Source: Chlorobiaceae bacterium (GTDB taxonomy: Bacteria > Bacteroidota > Chlorobiia > Chlorobiales > Chlorobiaceae). Taken from it: a stretch of 64,000 nt of DNA. The stretch is taken from contig JABDHK010000019.1 of the NCBI GenBank assembly GCA_012972835.1, positions 62,001-126,000 of the forward strand, in the 5' to 3' direction. The notes below the pieces were generated by a model, which did no database searches, was not told where the DNA came from, and was given only the letters and a program-made list of their open reading frames with translations. Below, one piece after another: positions 28,705-38,236 of the stretch (its first letter is position 1; every line of letters begins with the position of its first letter). Position numbers and translations under genes: made by a program.

Positions 28705-29760
28705 TTAGTTTACAGCCAGTTTGTGTCTTGCAGAGAGTTCAGCGTTTATTTTCAGGATGTCGTTAAATTTTTTCCCGGCATGACCGCTTTCCAGGGCCTC
28801 TTTAGCAAGGATAAAGCCATCATTGATGCAGTCTGCTTTTCCTGAAACATAACAGGTCATGGCAGTGGTGAAGAGTGCTGCATCAAGGTGTGCCTGAGGG
28901 GCGCTGCCGTCAAGGATATTGCGTATAATGAGTGCGTTTTCATCCCTGTTGCCTCCATGGATTTCTGATAGAGCGTGTCTGTTCAGTCCGAAATCTTCAG
29001 GATAGACCGTATGGCGGGTGACAGTGCCGTTATGGATTTCAATAATATCAGTTGCCCCGTTGAGGCTCGGCTCATCAAGTGCGATACCCTCTTCAGTCAT
29101 GGAGTGCACAATCATGGCATGTCGGGTTCCTGTCTGTACAAGCACTTCTGTGTAGAGTTCCATAAGTTCCCTGTTGAAGACACCTACAAGCTGGCGTTGT
29201 GCCCTTGCGGGATTAATCAGTGGGCCGAGAATATTGAAAATGGTTCTTATGCCGAGTTCGTGGCGGATATTGGCAACCTTTTTCATTGAAGGGTGGTAAA
29301 GGGGAGCAAAGAGGAAGGCAAATCCTGTCTGTTCAAAGAGCTCTTTTGTCGCTTCCGGGGGCAGGTCGATAGCAAAGCCGAGTGCTTCAAGAACATCGGC
29401 ACTTCCGCAACTGCTTGTTACCGAACGGTTTCCATGTTTGGCGATGCTGACACCGGCACTGCTGGCAATAATGGATGCAGTTGTTGAAATATTAAAGGTA
29501 CCTGCATGATCACCGCCGGTTCCGCAGGTATCGACCACATCATCATTAAGGATGAGGGTGTTGGCTTTTGCCATAAGGCTGTAGTATGCACCGGCAGCTT
29601 CAGTCGGGGTAACCCCTTTTTTCTGCAGGAGGGCAAGCATTGCAGCGATAACAATCTCTGAAAAATAACCATCCATTATGCTGTTCATGCAGAATGTCAT
29701 CTCTTCCTGTGAATAATTCTCTCCTGCAAGCAGCTTTTGCAGTAACTTCTTTTGCGGCAT
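28705..29760 (-). CDS. trpD: Anthranilate phosphoribosyltransferase
   Basis: A 351-residue enzyme with the PRPP/glycine-rich motif [17 protein letters not shown] and [18 protein letters not shown], both diagnostic of TrpD. It transfers phosphoribose to anthranilate in tryptophan synthesis. No other trp gene is adjacent. It is divergent from the M24 peptidase gene across 103 bp. Confidence 0.95.
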   Translation of the reverse strand: MPQKKLLQKLLAGENYSQEEMTFCMNSIMDGYFSEIVIAAMLALLQKKGVTPTEAAGAYYSLMAKANTLILNDDVVDTCGTGGDHAGTFNISTTASIIASSAGVSIAKHGNRSVTSSCGSADVLEALGFAIDLPPEATKELFEQTGFAFLFAPLYHPSMKKVANIRHELGIRTIFNILGPLINPARAQRQLVGVFNRELMELYTEVLVQTGTRHAMIVHSMTEEGIALDEPSLNGATDIIEIHNGTVTRHTVYPEDFGLNRHALSEIHGGNRDENALIIRNILDGSAPQAHLDAALFTTAMTCYVSGKADCINDGFILAKEALESGHAGKKFNDILKINAELSARHKLAVN

Positions 29761-29863
29761 TGAGCGTATTGGTTGGCAAATGAGTGCGAATATTTGTAAA
29801 TGTAAATAATAAGAAGAATTGATTGTATTGTAAAAGGCTGATTATGGTCGCGCTGTAAAAAGT

Positions 29864-30976
29864 ATGAAACTTTTGGATTTTATGGATAGTAAACAGATAT
29901 CACCATTTCGAGAAGAAGCTCTCCGCATGGTGCTCATGAAGATGATGAGCAGGGCACTCGATGCCTGTATTGTTACCGACCTTTCTGTTATCCGCTGGCT
30001 CACCGGCTTCAGCGGCTCAAACGGAAGACTGCTCATTACACGTGAAAAAAGCTGGCTGTTTACGGATTTCCGATATAAGGAGCATGCTGCCCGTGAAGTT
30101 GATGTGGCCGAAGTGGTTATTGCCGGTGATGGATTTGCTGCAGAACTTGGATCTGGGCGCTATCATCTCGGAGAAACTGTTGCTCTCCAGTCGGACAATA
30201 TTACCTGGCACGAAGCTACCTTGCTGATTGAACAACTTCATGGCAAGCAGCGGGTGATACCGGTTGATACTTTTTTTGACGAGTTCAGAATGGTGAAGCA
30301 TGAGCTTGAGCTGGTGAAGATGCGTCGTGCGGCTGAAATCAGCGAGCTTGTCTTTGAAAAAGTGCTACCAATGATCTCACTCTTCGCTACGGAACTTGAC
30401 ATTGCAGCCGAGATCTCTTTTCAGCATAAAAAGTTTGGAGCAGAAAAAGACTCTTTTGACCCTATTGTTGCTGGAGGGCCTCGCTCTGCCATGCCTCATG
30501 CCAAGCCTTCAACGGCAACATTCAAGGCGGGAGAGTTGATTGTTATCGATATGGGATGTGTCTATGAAGGCTACGCCTCCGACCAGACAAGAACAGTTGC
30601 CCTCGGTCATGTTTCCAGCGAAGCCCGCAATGTCTATCGAATTGTCAAAGAGGCACAGGAGCTCGGAATAGTTTCGGCGCGCTGTGGGATGACCGCCAAA
30701 GAGCTTGATGCAGAGGTTCGCGGGTTTATCAAAGCTCATGGCTACGGCAACGAGTTTGGCCACGGCCTTGGCCACGGTGTTGGTTTTGAGGTGCACGAGG
30801 AGCCCAGGATCAGCCCGAAAGGGGAGCATGTGCTGCAGGAAAATATGGTATTTACCATTGAGCCTGGTATTTATCTGCCTGGAAAATTCGGGGTGCGGAT
30901 TGAGGACACGGTAGTAATGGGCCCGCATGGTGCTCTACCGCTACAGGGCTCCAGCAAAGAGCTTCTCGTTTTATGA
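29864..30976 (+). CDS. Xaa-Pro aminopeptidase-like M24 metallopeptidase
   Basis: A 370-residue pita-bread peptidase. An N-terminal creatinase-like domain (about 30-150) precedes a catalytic domain with all metal ligands: Asp229 (IDMGCVY), Asp240 (SDQTRT), His304 (GLGHGVG), Glu333 (TIEPGIY) and Glu347 (RIEDTV). It should cleave dipeptides or Xaa-Pro N-termini in the cytoplasm. The exact start is uncertain: ATG 29864, 29882 and 29927 are in frame, and the conserved part begins near residue 30. Confidence 0.85.
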   Translation: MKLLDFMDSKQISPFREEALRMVLMKMMSRALDACIVTDLSVIRWLTGFSGSNGRLLITREKSWLFTDFRYKEHAAREVDVAEVVIAGDGFAAELGSGRYHLGETVALQSDNITWHEATLLIEQLHGKQRVIPVDTFFDEFRMVKHELELVKMRRAAEISELVFEKVLPMISLFATELDIAAEISFQHKKFGAEKDSFDPIVAGGPRSAMPHAKPSTATFKAGELIVIDMGCVYEGYASDQTRTVALGHVSSEARNVYRIVKEAQELGIVSARCGMTAKELDAEVRGFIKAHGYGNEFGHGLGHGVGFEVHEEPRISPKGEHVLQENMVFTIEPGIYLPGKFGVRIEDTVVMGPHGALPLQGSSKELLVL

Positions 30977-30998
30977 TAACAGCATTGCTTGATACACA

Positions 30999-31328
30999 AT
31001 GAACACTCCTTATTGCATGGTTATTATCACCGCTCCTGACCGTGAAGAAGCTGAAAATCTTGCGGACGGTATTCTTAACAACCGACTTGCAGCATGCGTA
31101 CAGATGGCTGATATCAGGAGCTTTTTTCTCTGGGAAGGAGCGATGCAGAAAGAGAGCGAGGTTGCTCTGTATATCAAGACCACAGAAGCACGCTACAGCG
31201 ACCTTGAAGCCTATATCCGGGAGTATCACCCCTACGACGTGCCCGAAATCATCAAGCTCCCGGTAACCGGTGGATTACCCGGCTATCTCAACTGGCTCGA
31301 CTCAACCACCGCTAATCCTCAATCCTAA
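30999..31328 (+). CDS. cutA: Divalent-cation tolerance protein CutA
   Basis: A 109-residue CutA1 fold protein. Diagnostic stretches are RLAACVQM near 30-37 and ESEVALYIKTTEARYSDLE, with EYHPYDVPEI in the second half. CutA trimers bind divalent metals; the physiological role is not settled. It follows the M24 peptidase after 22 bp, so is probably in one transcript. Confidence 0.93.
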   Translation: MNTPYCMVIITAPDREEAENLADGILNNRLAACVQMADIRSFFLWEGAMQKESEVALYIKTTEARYSDLEAYIREYHPYDVPEIIKLPVTGGLPGYLNWLDSTTANPQS

Positions 31329-31387
31329 GCTATAAGAGCTTATTTACGAACAAGCTCTATGCAACACCTCACTAAAAAAGACCATAA

Positions 31388-31423
31388 GTCCCATTTGTCC
31401 CTTGTGTCCTTTCAGTCCATTCC
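31388..31423. repeat. 9-bp-period degenerate tandem repeat (GTCC....), copy A
   Basis: GTCC recurs at 31388, 31397, 31406 and 31415, exactly 9 bp apart: GTCCCATTT, GTCCCTTGT, GTCCTTTCA, GTCCATTCC. It lies between the converging cutA and holB genes. Related copies are at 38198-38233 and 21061-21078. Confidence 0.7.
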
Positions 31424-31429
31424 CTCTCT

Positions 31430-32599
31430 TCAAGTTCTTTTCAGCAATGCCTTGATGTTAACAGTAAAAGATGCCATCACAAGGAGGGGGCTGGCGTTGC
31501 GTTCGATGCTGCGGATGGCATCTTCGGTGATGGTTGATATCTGGAAGAAATCAGGATTGGGAAAGTTTTTTACAAAACGGTCAATTGCACCGATAATATC
31601 CGGGTTGTTCACTCCCTGAAAGTCGGGATTAATCCTGCGGTGGTTGACATCCTGAAAGAAGAGTAGGAGAGCGGCAAGATAAAGCGTGAGATCGCTGCGC
31701 GAAAGGTTTTTTGCGTTCTGTTCGCAGGCAGTAATGGCTTCATGGAATCGGCTTGGTGTCAGTACCTTCCGAAGAAAGTCGAGCGCCTGGTCGCGGAGCA
31801 TAATGGTAGCTGTTTCAGATGGGTTGCTGTCGCGACTGTTGATAAGCTCCCATGCCAGGCGGAGGTTGCCTCTCGAAAAGCTGACGATGAAGCTCAACTC
31901 AGGATCGATGATTTCCGGGCGGTTTTGTTGCAGCCAGAGTCTGAGTTCAACGGCGGTAACTCGGGAGAACTTTATGGCTTGGCATCGTGAGCGGATTGTC
32001 GGCAGCAGGGCTTCAGGTCTTGAAGAAACAAGAATAAAGATAACGTGGGCGGGGGGTTCTTCGAGGAGTTTCAGCAGCTTGTTTGCGGCTGAAGGGTGCA
32101 GCCTTTCGGCCTGTGAAATAATAAAAATTTTCTTGCTTCCCTCTCTTGGCATAAATGCGGCCTTATGCTGAAGGGTGATAATCTGTTCAGTGAGAATGCC
32201 CATGGAACGTTCCATGGCTGGAGAAAAATAGGGGTTTTGTTTTTTTTGCTCTATCAGTGCATCGTAGCGCTCTTTTGCTTCGGTAAAGCGCTTGTTCTCT
32301 TTTTTTACGGAGTCACCGGGATCTAGCAGTGCTGATTCTACAGGAAAAACATACTCGACATTTGGATGCATGAACGATTTGATCAGCAGGCAGTCCGGGC
32401 ATATTCCGCATGCTCCTTCACTGCTGGAACCGTCCTCGGAGCGACAGTTCAGGATAGATGCAATTTCAAAGGCTACCGACTCTTTTCCCGACCCCACAGG
32501 GCCGGTGAAAAGATAGGCATGAGCAAATCGACCTGTTTCAAGTGCTTTCCGCACTATGCGGGTCTGCTGCTTTTGACCTATAATGTTTTTCCAGCTCAT
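31430..32599 (-). CDS. holB: DNA polymerase III delta-prime subunit
   Basis: A 389-residue AAA+ clamp-loader subunit with GPVGSGKES in the P-loop position (33-41), a zinc-binding cluster GACGICPDC (63-71 region), and the SRC-like element TIRSRCQ. A long insertion follows the zinc site, compared with E. coli delta-prime. It loads the sliding clamp together with DnaX and HolA. It ends 17 bp from ilvE in the same direction (holB is downstream). Confidence 0.85.
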   Translation of the reverse strand: MSWKNIIGQKQQTRIVRKALETGRFAHAYLFTGPVGSGKESVAFEIASILNCRSEDGSSSEGACGICPDCLLIKSFMHPNVEYVFPVESALLDPGDSVKKENKRFTEAKERYDALIEQKKQNPYFSPAMERSMGILTEQIITLQHKAAFMPREGSKKIFIISQAERLHPSAANKLLKLLEEPPAHVIFILVSSRPEALLPTIRSRCQAIKFSRVTAVELRLWLQQNRPEIIDPELSFIVSFSRGNLRLAWELINSRDSNPSETATIMLRDQALDFLRKVLTPSRFHEAITACEQNAKNLSRSDLTLYLAALLLFFQDVNHRRINPDFQGVNNPDIIGAIDRFVKNFPNPDFFQISTITEDAIRSIERNASPLLVMASFTVNIKALLKRT

Positions 32600-32615
32600 G
32601 CCTGCCTTGCCGGGC

Positions 32616-33527
32616 TCAGATGAAGGTCAGCCAGTTGTATGGATCTTCGCCGGTTTTGACGATTTTCAGATATTCATGTTGCAGTGCTTCGGTAATCGGG
32701 CCACGTTTTTCATTGCCGATTGGGTATTTGTCAACACTTCTGACAGGTGTTATCTCTGCAGCGGTGCCAGTCAGGAAGATTTCGTCGGCAATATAGAGTG
32801 CTTCACGCGGGATAAGCGTTTCGCGGACTTCATAACCAAGCTCTTTTGCTATGTGCATGACGGCATAACGGGTAAAGCCAGGAAGAATCGACTGGCCCGA
32901 CATTGGGGTATAGATGATCCCGTCGCGGATGACAAAAATATTTTCACCGCTTCCCTCGGAAACATAGCCGTTGACATCGAGAGCGAGTCCTTCGGCATAG
33001 TCGTCCATCAAAGCTTCCATTTTGATGAGCTGCGAGTTCAGGTAGTTGCCTCCTGCCTTTGCCAATGCTGGCATGGTATTTGGAGCTGGCCTGTTCCATG
33101 AGGAGACGCGAACGTCAACGCCGTTTTCAAGGACATCTTCTCCAAGGTAGGCGCCCCATTCCCATGTGGCAATGGCAACTTCGATAGATGCCCGGTGAGG
33201 ATTGACGCCGAAAGCTCCCTGCCCGCGGTACACAAGTGGACGGATATAGCAGGATTTATGACTGTTGGCGTGAATGATGCTGATAACGGCGTCCTTCAGC
33301 TCTTTTTCGGAGTAGGGAATTTCAATACGGTATATTTTTGAAGAGTCTCTGAGACGTCTGATGTGCTCGTCCAGAAAAAGTACTGCTGAGCCCTTAAGGG
33401 TTTCGTAGCAGCGGATTCCTTCAAAGGTTGATGAACCGTAGTGGACAACATGCGATAGAATGTGGATTTTTGCATCAATCCAGTCGATCAGTTCGCCGTT
33501 CATCCAGATTTTAGCTGTCTTGTTCAT
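32616..33527 (-). CDS. ilvE: Branched-chain amino acid aminotransferase
   Basis: A 303-residue fold-type IV PLP enzyme. HYGSSTFEGIRCY, YIRPLVYRG and the PLP-lysine region KAGGNYLNS are in the right order, ending with TGTAAEITPVRSVD. It performs the last step of Val, Leu and Ile synthesis. ATG 33527 (MNKTAKIWMNG) is the family-like start; the open frame up to 33665 adds unrelated sequence. Confidence 0.93.
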   Translation of the reverse strand: MNKTAKIWMNGELIDWIDAKIHILSHVVHYGSSTFEGIRCYETLKGSAVLFLDEHIRRLRDSSKIYRIEIPYSEKELKDAVISIIHANSHKSCYIRPLVYRGQGAFGVNPHRASIEVAIATWEWGAYLGEDVLENGVDVRVSSWNRPAPNTMPALAKAGGNYLNSQLIKMEALMDDYAEGLALDVNGYVSEGSGENIFVIRDGIIYTPMSGQSILPGFTRYAVMHIAKELGYEVRETLIPREALYIADEIFLTGTAAEITPVRSVDKYPIGNEKRGPITEALQHEYLKIVKTGEDPYNWLTFI

Positions 33528-33667
33528 GATGCAGGTATTGGGTGTTAAAACATTAGCGGCCTTAAACTCAAAGATAGCTTGTTTTGAGTTTTTTAAAAGA
33601 AAATGCCGGTGTTTTTCTTCAGTTATCGGGTGATTGGAACTCTTTGGTATAGAAAAGCAGAACAATC

Positions 33668-33700
33668 AAAAGCCCCCGCTCCTTTCAGAAGGGGGCTTTT
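33668..33700 (-). terminator. Strong hairpin terminator downstream of pfkA
   Basis: A 10-bp perfect stem AAAAGCCCCC / GGGGGCTTTT with a 13-nt loop, with T-rich flanks on both strands. It separates pfkA from ilvE. Confidence 0.8.
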
Positions 33701-33722
33701 CTTTAGGGTTACCTGCCGGGGG

Positions 33723-34928
33723 TCAGTAGATTCTTTCGTAAACTCCCTCTACCTCTCTAAGAATTGGTTCAAATGCTACCGGTTTGCGTCCAAAGCAGAT
33801 GCCCAGAGACTCATACATGGCAACATGTTCGAGATCGACATGGCGCTGAGTAATTGCTTTGCCGGATTCAATGAACTCGATTTTGCGTCCCTTGACCTTG
33901 GAGATTGTTACACCGGATTTGCCATCGAGCAAAAGTAGTATTGCACCTGCTCCCGCTTCAAAGCCGAAGTTGATGTCGTATGCTGACGAGTTGCCTGAGC
34001 GGACAAGGTGGCCGGGCTGTATAACGCGAACTTCTGGAATTTCGTAGATTCCTTCGACAAACATGCCGGTCTCTTTCATGAACACCGGAATGGCGGGATC
34101 TGTTTTCAGTCTTTTCTGAATTTCCTGGGCGGTAAATTTGCCTGCTCCGGCAAGCTTTTTGTGGCCGAAAGCATCAATACCTGCTGATTCATCGACGATA
34201 TCGCTACCGTCTGCATTTTTCAGTCCTTCAGCAACAACAATGGTGTAGGTTCCGCTATGGACATCGCTCTCTCTGATCCTGCGGGTAAAGCGTTCGGCGA
34301 GGTGTTCGTAGACAATATCCCAGTCAGCTGGAATTTCAGGGATAAGAATACAGTCTGCTTCAGCTGCTATGCCGCTGCGAAAAGCTGTATGTCCTGCGTA
34401 ACGGCCAAATACTTCGGTAACAAGCACCCTGTTGTGTGTTTTACCGGTTGTTTTCAGGTCATGGACAAACTGTGCGATACGGTTGATGGTGGAATCGCCG
34501 CCGACTGAGTAGGTCTGCAAGTCGAGATCCATGGTTTTCGGCGCATGGATGCACTGAATTCCTTTCTGGTTGAGATCAACCATCACGCTGCCCGAATCGT
34601 CACCACCGCTGATAATAAGAGCGTCAAGCTCGAATTTTTTCATACCGGCCTTGATGCGGGTGTACTTTTCAGGATTGCTGATTGCCTTGATTTTAACTCT
34701 TGAATGTCCTGCTTCGGAACCGGCAAAATTTGCGTCAAACCGATCAAGACGCTCCTGGTCAAGAAGGACAATTGTCTCTTGATCAATAAGGTTGTAGAGG
34801 CCGGCATAGCCGTTAGGGATGATGTAGAGTTCAAGTCCTTTTGCCAGAGCCATCATTGCTGCGCCTTTCAGCACTGCATTGAGCCCGCCGCAATCTCCTC
34901 CGCTGGTTAGAATGCCAATTTTTTTCAC
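33723..34928 (-). CDS. pfkA: 6-phosphofructokinase, pyrophosphate-type motifs
   Basis: A 401-residue phosphofructokinase. The phosphate-donor site reads GGDDS (108-112) and the next motif PKTMDLDL (130-137). In ATP-dependent enzymes these positions are Gly and Gly; an Asp plus Lys pair is the mark of PPi-dependent enzymes. Both catalytic aspartates of TIDND survive (134 and 136) but the Asn between them is Leu. It is therefore probably a reversible PPi-PFK, fitting an autotroph that runs sugar metabolism in the gluconeogenic direction. Own terminator. Confidence 0.85.
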   Translation of the reverse strand: MKKIGILTSGGDCGGLNAVLKGAAMMALAKGLELYIIPNGYAGLYNLIDQETIVLLDQERLDRFDANFAGSEAGHSRVKIKAISNPEKYTRIKAGMKKFELDALIISGGDDSGSVMVDLNQKGIQCIHAPKTMDLDLQTYSVGGDSTINRIAQFVHDLKTTGKTHNRVLVTEVFGRYAGHTAFRSGIAAEADCILIPEIPADWDIVYEHLAERFTRRIRESDVHSGTYTIVVAEGLKNADGSDIVDESAGIDAFGHKKLAGAGKFTAQEIQKRLKTDPAIPVFMKETGMFVEGIYEIPEVRVIQPGHLVRSGNSSAYDINFGFEAGAGAILLLLDGKSGVTISKVKGRKIEFIESGKAITQRHVDLEHVAMYESLGICFGRKPVAFEPILREVEGVYERIY

Positions 34929-35113
34929 TGTTATGATCTCCTATTCAATGCTAAGGTTAGTATTTAATGGTCAAATTCATTTATTTGTCAGGAAAATAAT
35001 TCTTCCTGCATCTGGCAGTTAAAATAGATTTTTTGCGTGATTTTTCAACAACAAGCCTCAAAATTAAATAACAGCTGATTTTCCCGGAAAAAGAGTGAAA
35101 TGCGGATTTTGAT

Positions 35114-36388
35114 ATGAATTACCTGGATCAGGCGAGGATTGCATTTGTGCATCTCAGGGAGAGAAAACGCCAGACCATCCTCACTGCTCTTGGTGTGGCT
35201 GTAGGCTCAGCTATGCTGGTGACTACCATTTCAGTTGCACGGGGTTCCTCATCGAATGTTATTGCCAAGGTCATTGATACGGTTCCGCATGTGCTGATCA
35301 GCGCTGAAAGGGTTGTTCCACTGGTGCCTGAAAATATTGTTGAGAGGCATGGGGGAGTGGTGGCTATGGTAACCAAGAATATTAATCTGGATGTTCAGGA
35401 GGTTATCAAGAACTATGCAGGGGTTGTTGAGAGTATTCGTCATGTTGAAGAGTTAAGGAGTATATCTCCTTTTGTGCTCAGTAAACTGCTGGCACGTAAT
35501 AAAACCCGATTTACCCCCTGTGTTGCCCGAGGTGTTGTCCCTCATCTTGAAGCCAATATTGCCGGATTGCAAAAAAATCTGCTTGACAAAAACGCTCTTG
35601 AAGAGCTTGCCTATACACCGAATGGCATTCTTGTTGGTGATCTTCTGGCCAAAAAACTTAATGCAGGCTACCGTGACAGAATTGTGCTTGTTACAAAAAA
35701 AAGCGAAGAGTTTCCTGTAACAATAGTCGGTCGATTCAGCAGTGGCTTTAATGCCAAGGATGAGCGGGAGGCTTATATCAATCTCTCTCTTGCCCAGAGA
35801 ATGGAGGGGATTGCCTCGAATTCTGTTACCGGCATTGGGTTGAGAACGGCTTACGTGGAGCGTGCTTCCGAGACGGCTGCGAAGGTGCAGGCGTTGAGCG
35901 GATACAAAAGCGAGAGCTGGGATGAAACCAACCGTAACGTTATTGAATTTTACAACCGGAATGCCATGATTACCTTGGTATTGGTTGGGTTTGTTTTTAT
36001 TGTGGCGGGTCTCGGTGTTTCATCGGTCATGACAACAGTGATACTGCAAAAGGTAAAGGATATAGCCATCTTGCGCTCCATGGGAATGCAGGGGAAGATT
36101 ATCACCCGCATTTTCATGCTTGAAGGATTTATGATCGGTGTTTTAGGGGTGGTGATTGGCAGCCCGATGGGGCATGTGATCTGCCATCTTGTTGACTCAA
36201 TCCGTTTCGAGGCAAGTACTGCTGGAGTGTTGAAAAGTGATAGAATTACTATTATTGAACAGCCTGAAGCTCACCTGATTGTGATAGTTTTTGGCATTCT
36301 GATTGCGGTGCTCTCTTCCTGGAGCCCGGCCAGAAAGGCTACGCGCTATATGCCGGTGAGCATTCTCAGGGGCGAAGTCGGGGCTTAG
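35114..36388 (+). CDS. ABC transporter permease, MacB/LolC (FtsX) family
   Basis: A 424-residue membrane protein. It has a first helix near 22-44 ([15 protein letters not shown]), a large periplasmic domain (about 50-280), then three C-terminal helices with the FtsX-like motif [17 protein letters not shown] and the ending [16 protein letters not shown], typical of this group. The substrate may be lipoprotein, lipid or drug; no ATPase or adaptor gene is adjacent. Its stop overlaps the 3' end of converging ispF by 4 bp. Confidence 0.8.
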   Translation: MNYLDQARIAFVHLRERKRQTILTALGVAVGSAMLVTTISVARGSSSNVIAKVIDTVPHVLISAERVVPLVPENIVERHGGVVAMVTKNINLDVQEVIKNYAGVVESIRHVEELRSISPFVLSKLLARNKTRFTPCVARGVVPHLEANIAGLQKNLLDKNALEELAYTPNGILVGDLLAKKLNAGYRDRIVLVTKKSEEFPVTIVGRFSSGFNAKDEREAYINLSLAQRMEGIASNSVTGIGLRTAYVERASETAAKVQALSGYKSESWDETNRNVIEFYNRNAMITLVLVGFVFIVAGLGVSSVMTTVILQKVKDIAILRSMGMQGKIITRIFMLEGFMIGVLGVVIGSPMGHVICHLVDSIRFEASTAGVLKSDRITIIEQPEAHLIVIVFGILIAVLSSWSPARKATRYMPVSILRGEVGA

Positions 36389-36858
36389 AGAGAACGGATA
36401 ATGCATACTGCATGTGCAGCTGCACCCTCTTCACGACCAATATAACCAAGCTTTTCGTTGGTTGTTGCTTTGACAGAGACCTCTCCGATTTCAATACCGA
36501 GAGAGCGTGCAATGTTTTTACGCATTTCTGTAATATATGGAGCAATTTTTGGCGCTTCAAGCAGCAGCATGGCATCGACATTCATGGTCTTGTAGCCATG
36601 CTTTTCAAGCAGCTTTCCGACATGCCTGAGCAGAATCATGCTGTCGATATCCTTGAATTCCTGACTTGTATTTGGGAAATGCAGGCCAATGTCTCCCAGT
36701 GCAGCTGCGCCAAGAAGTGCATCGCTGACTGCATGAAGCAGAACATCGGCATCACTGTGACCGTCAAGTCCTTTGTCTCCAGGGATATGAACACCGCCGA
36801 TTACAAGCTTACGACCTTCTAAAAAAGGGTGGACATCAATACCAATTCCAATGCGCAT
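36385..36858 (-). CDS. ispF: 2-C-methyl-D-erythritol 2,4-cyclodiphosphate synthase
   Basis: A 157-residue enzyme of the non-mevalonate isoprenoid pathway. Metal ligands Asp8 and His10 (IGIDVHPF) and His42 ([11 protein letters not shown]; His34 is in the same stretch) are visible, as is DIGLHFP. ATG 36858 ([12 protein letters not shown]) is the family start rather than the ATG 15 bases upstream. It supplies precursors for carotenoids, quinones and the bacteriochlorophyll tail. Confidence 0.95.
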   Translation of the reverse strand: MRIGIGIDVHPFLEGRKLVIGGVHIPGDKGLDGHSDADVLLHAVSDALLGAAALGDIGLHFPNTSQEFKDIDSMILLRHVGKLLEKHGYKTMNVDAMLLLEAPKIAPYITEMRKNIARSLGIEIGEVSVKATTNEKLGYIGREEGAAAHAVCIIRSL

Positions 36859-37065
36859 AGTTATTATATTCAAATGTTATATCAGCCGGGTATCAAAGAT
36901 AGAATAAATCGGGAATAATCAGAATTTGATAGCAGAACTCTCCGAAAAAAGCTGTAAAATAAGAGTGTGTTTTTCCTTTATACTGTCTGTTTGTAAGATT
37001 GCCGTTTAAGCAGTGTTATATTTTTCTGAAAATTTTCATAGCCAGAGGGAGGCGAGGGACTCTGT

Positions 37066-38175
37066 ATGATCTTTCTTCGACTACAGCGTTTTTTTTGGAT
37101 GTGTGCCGGAACTCCGGTTTCCATTATTGAAAAATATCCAACTGATCACAGCAAATATTTTGGTATAGGGGCAACCATTTTTTTTACGGCGCTTTTTGCT
37201 GCGTTATCGGGAGGTTACGCCATCTATTTTGTTTTTGCCGGCAGTGCTTATGGCGAATGGTGGTCTCTTCTTTTTGGTCTTATCTGGGGTTTGGCAATCC
37301 TCAATCTTGATCGTTCAATTGTTTCCGGTATCAACAAAACCTCCAAAGGGCTGAAACAGTTTTTGCAGGCCTCTCCCCGACTGGTCTTTGCTGTACTGAT
37401 TGCCGTTGTTATTGCCCGTCCTCTTGAATTGAAAATATTTGACAAGGAGATCCATGAGCAGCTTCGTGCGCGCTATCTTTCAGAGCAAAAAGAGCGGATT
37501 GTAAAAGTCCAGCAGTCATTTACCGAAAAATATGCCATTGAACTTGCGCAGATAAAAACCTTTCAGGAAGAGTACGACAAGCTGAGCAGTGAGGTGAATC
37601 GTTTACGTGAGGAGTTGAAACAGGAGGTTTTTGGTTCCCGTACCTCAACGACCTCTGGCGTGCAGGGATATGGTACCTATGCAAAAAACAAGGAAATGGT
37701 TGTGACGGCAAAGCAGACCAGGCTTGAGTTTCTGGCGTCACAGCTTGCCGAACTGCATGGGTATATGAGCAGGCAGAAAGCTGCCGAAGGTATCAACAAT
37801 CAGATGATGTTGACTGATGAGAGTCTTGACCGCAAAGCTGCCTTTGCTGGTTTTGCTGACCGGAACTGGGCGCTGGCTGAATTGACTCACTCGTCGAGTG
37901 ATGTGAGCCGATCTTCTGCCAATGCGATTATATTTATCACCATGCTTTTTATTGTCTTCGAATGCGCACCTCTCATTGTCAAGCTGCTTGCTGATGCCGG
38001 TCCATCGGACGTTGACATAAGGGAGTCAGAATCAAGAATTATCTCAGAATTAATCAACAATACATCATCTTTTTCAACTCAAAGAAATGCTCGGGAGTAC
38101 CAGCGTCCAGGTTCAAAAATTCTCACTCGGCGCCCGAGGAAGTACTATTCAAATACCAGAGGCTGGAGACGATAG
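37066..38175 (+). CDS. DUF4407 membrane protein
   Basis: A 369-residue protein with hydrophobic helices at about 33-56, 62-85, 102-122 and 283-303. Between them lies a charged, probably coiled-coil region (about 130-215). The pair DHSKYFGIGATIFFTALFA and GLAILNLDRSIV are hallmarks of DUF4407, whose function is unknown. The basic tail (SKILTRRPRKYY) is disordered-looking. The ribosome site GGGAGGCGAGG precedes the ATG. Confidence 0.7.
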   Translation: MIFLRLQRFFWMCAGTPVSIIEKYPTDHSKYFGIGATIFFTALFAALSGGYAIYFVFAGSAYGEWWSLLFGLIWGLAILNLDRSIVSGINKTSKGLKQFLQASPRLVFAVLIAVVIARPLELKIFDKEIHEQLRARYLSEQKERIVKVQQSFTEKYAIELAQIKTFQEEYDKLSSEVNRLREELKQEVFGSRTSTTSGVQGYGTYAKNKEMVVTAKQTRLEFLASQLAELHGYMSRQKAAEGINNQMMLTDESLDRKAAFAGFADRNWALAELTHSSSDVSRSSANAIIFITMLFIVFECAPLIVKLLADAGPSDVDIRESESRIISELINNTSSFSTQRNAREYQRPGSKILTRRPRKYYSNTRGWRR

Positions 38176-38197
38176 CATACAGGCCTTACAACCTCTT

Positions 38198-38233
38198 CTC
38201 CCATCTGTCCCATCTGTCACTTTAGTCCTTTTT
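38198..38233. repeat. 9-bp-period degenerate tandem repeat, copy B
   Basis: Units CTCCCATCT, GTCCCATCT, GTCACTTTA, GTCCTTTTT begin at 38198, 38207, 38216 and 38225, again exactly 9 bp apart. As with copy A, it sits between two converging genes (DUF4407 and pyrD). Confidence 0.7.
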
Positions 38234-38236
38234 CTC

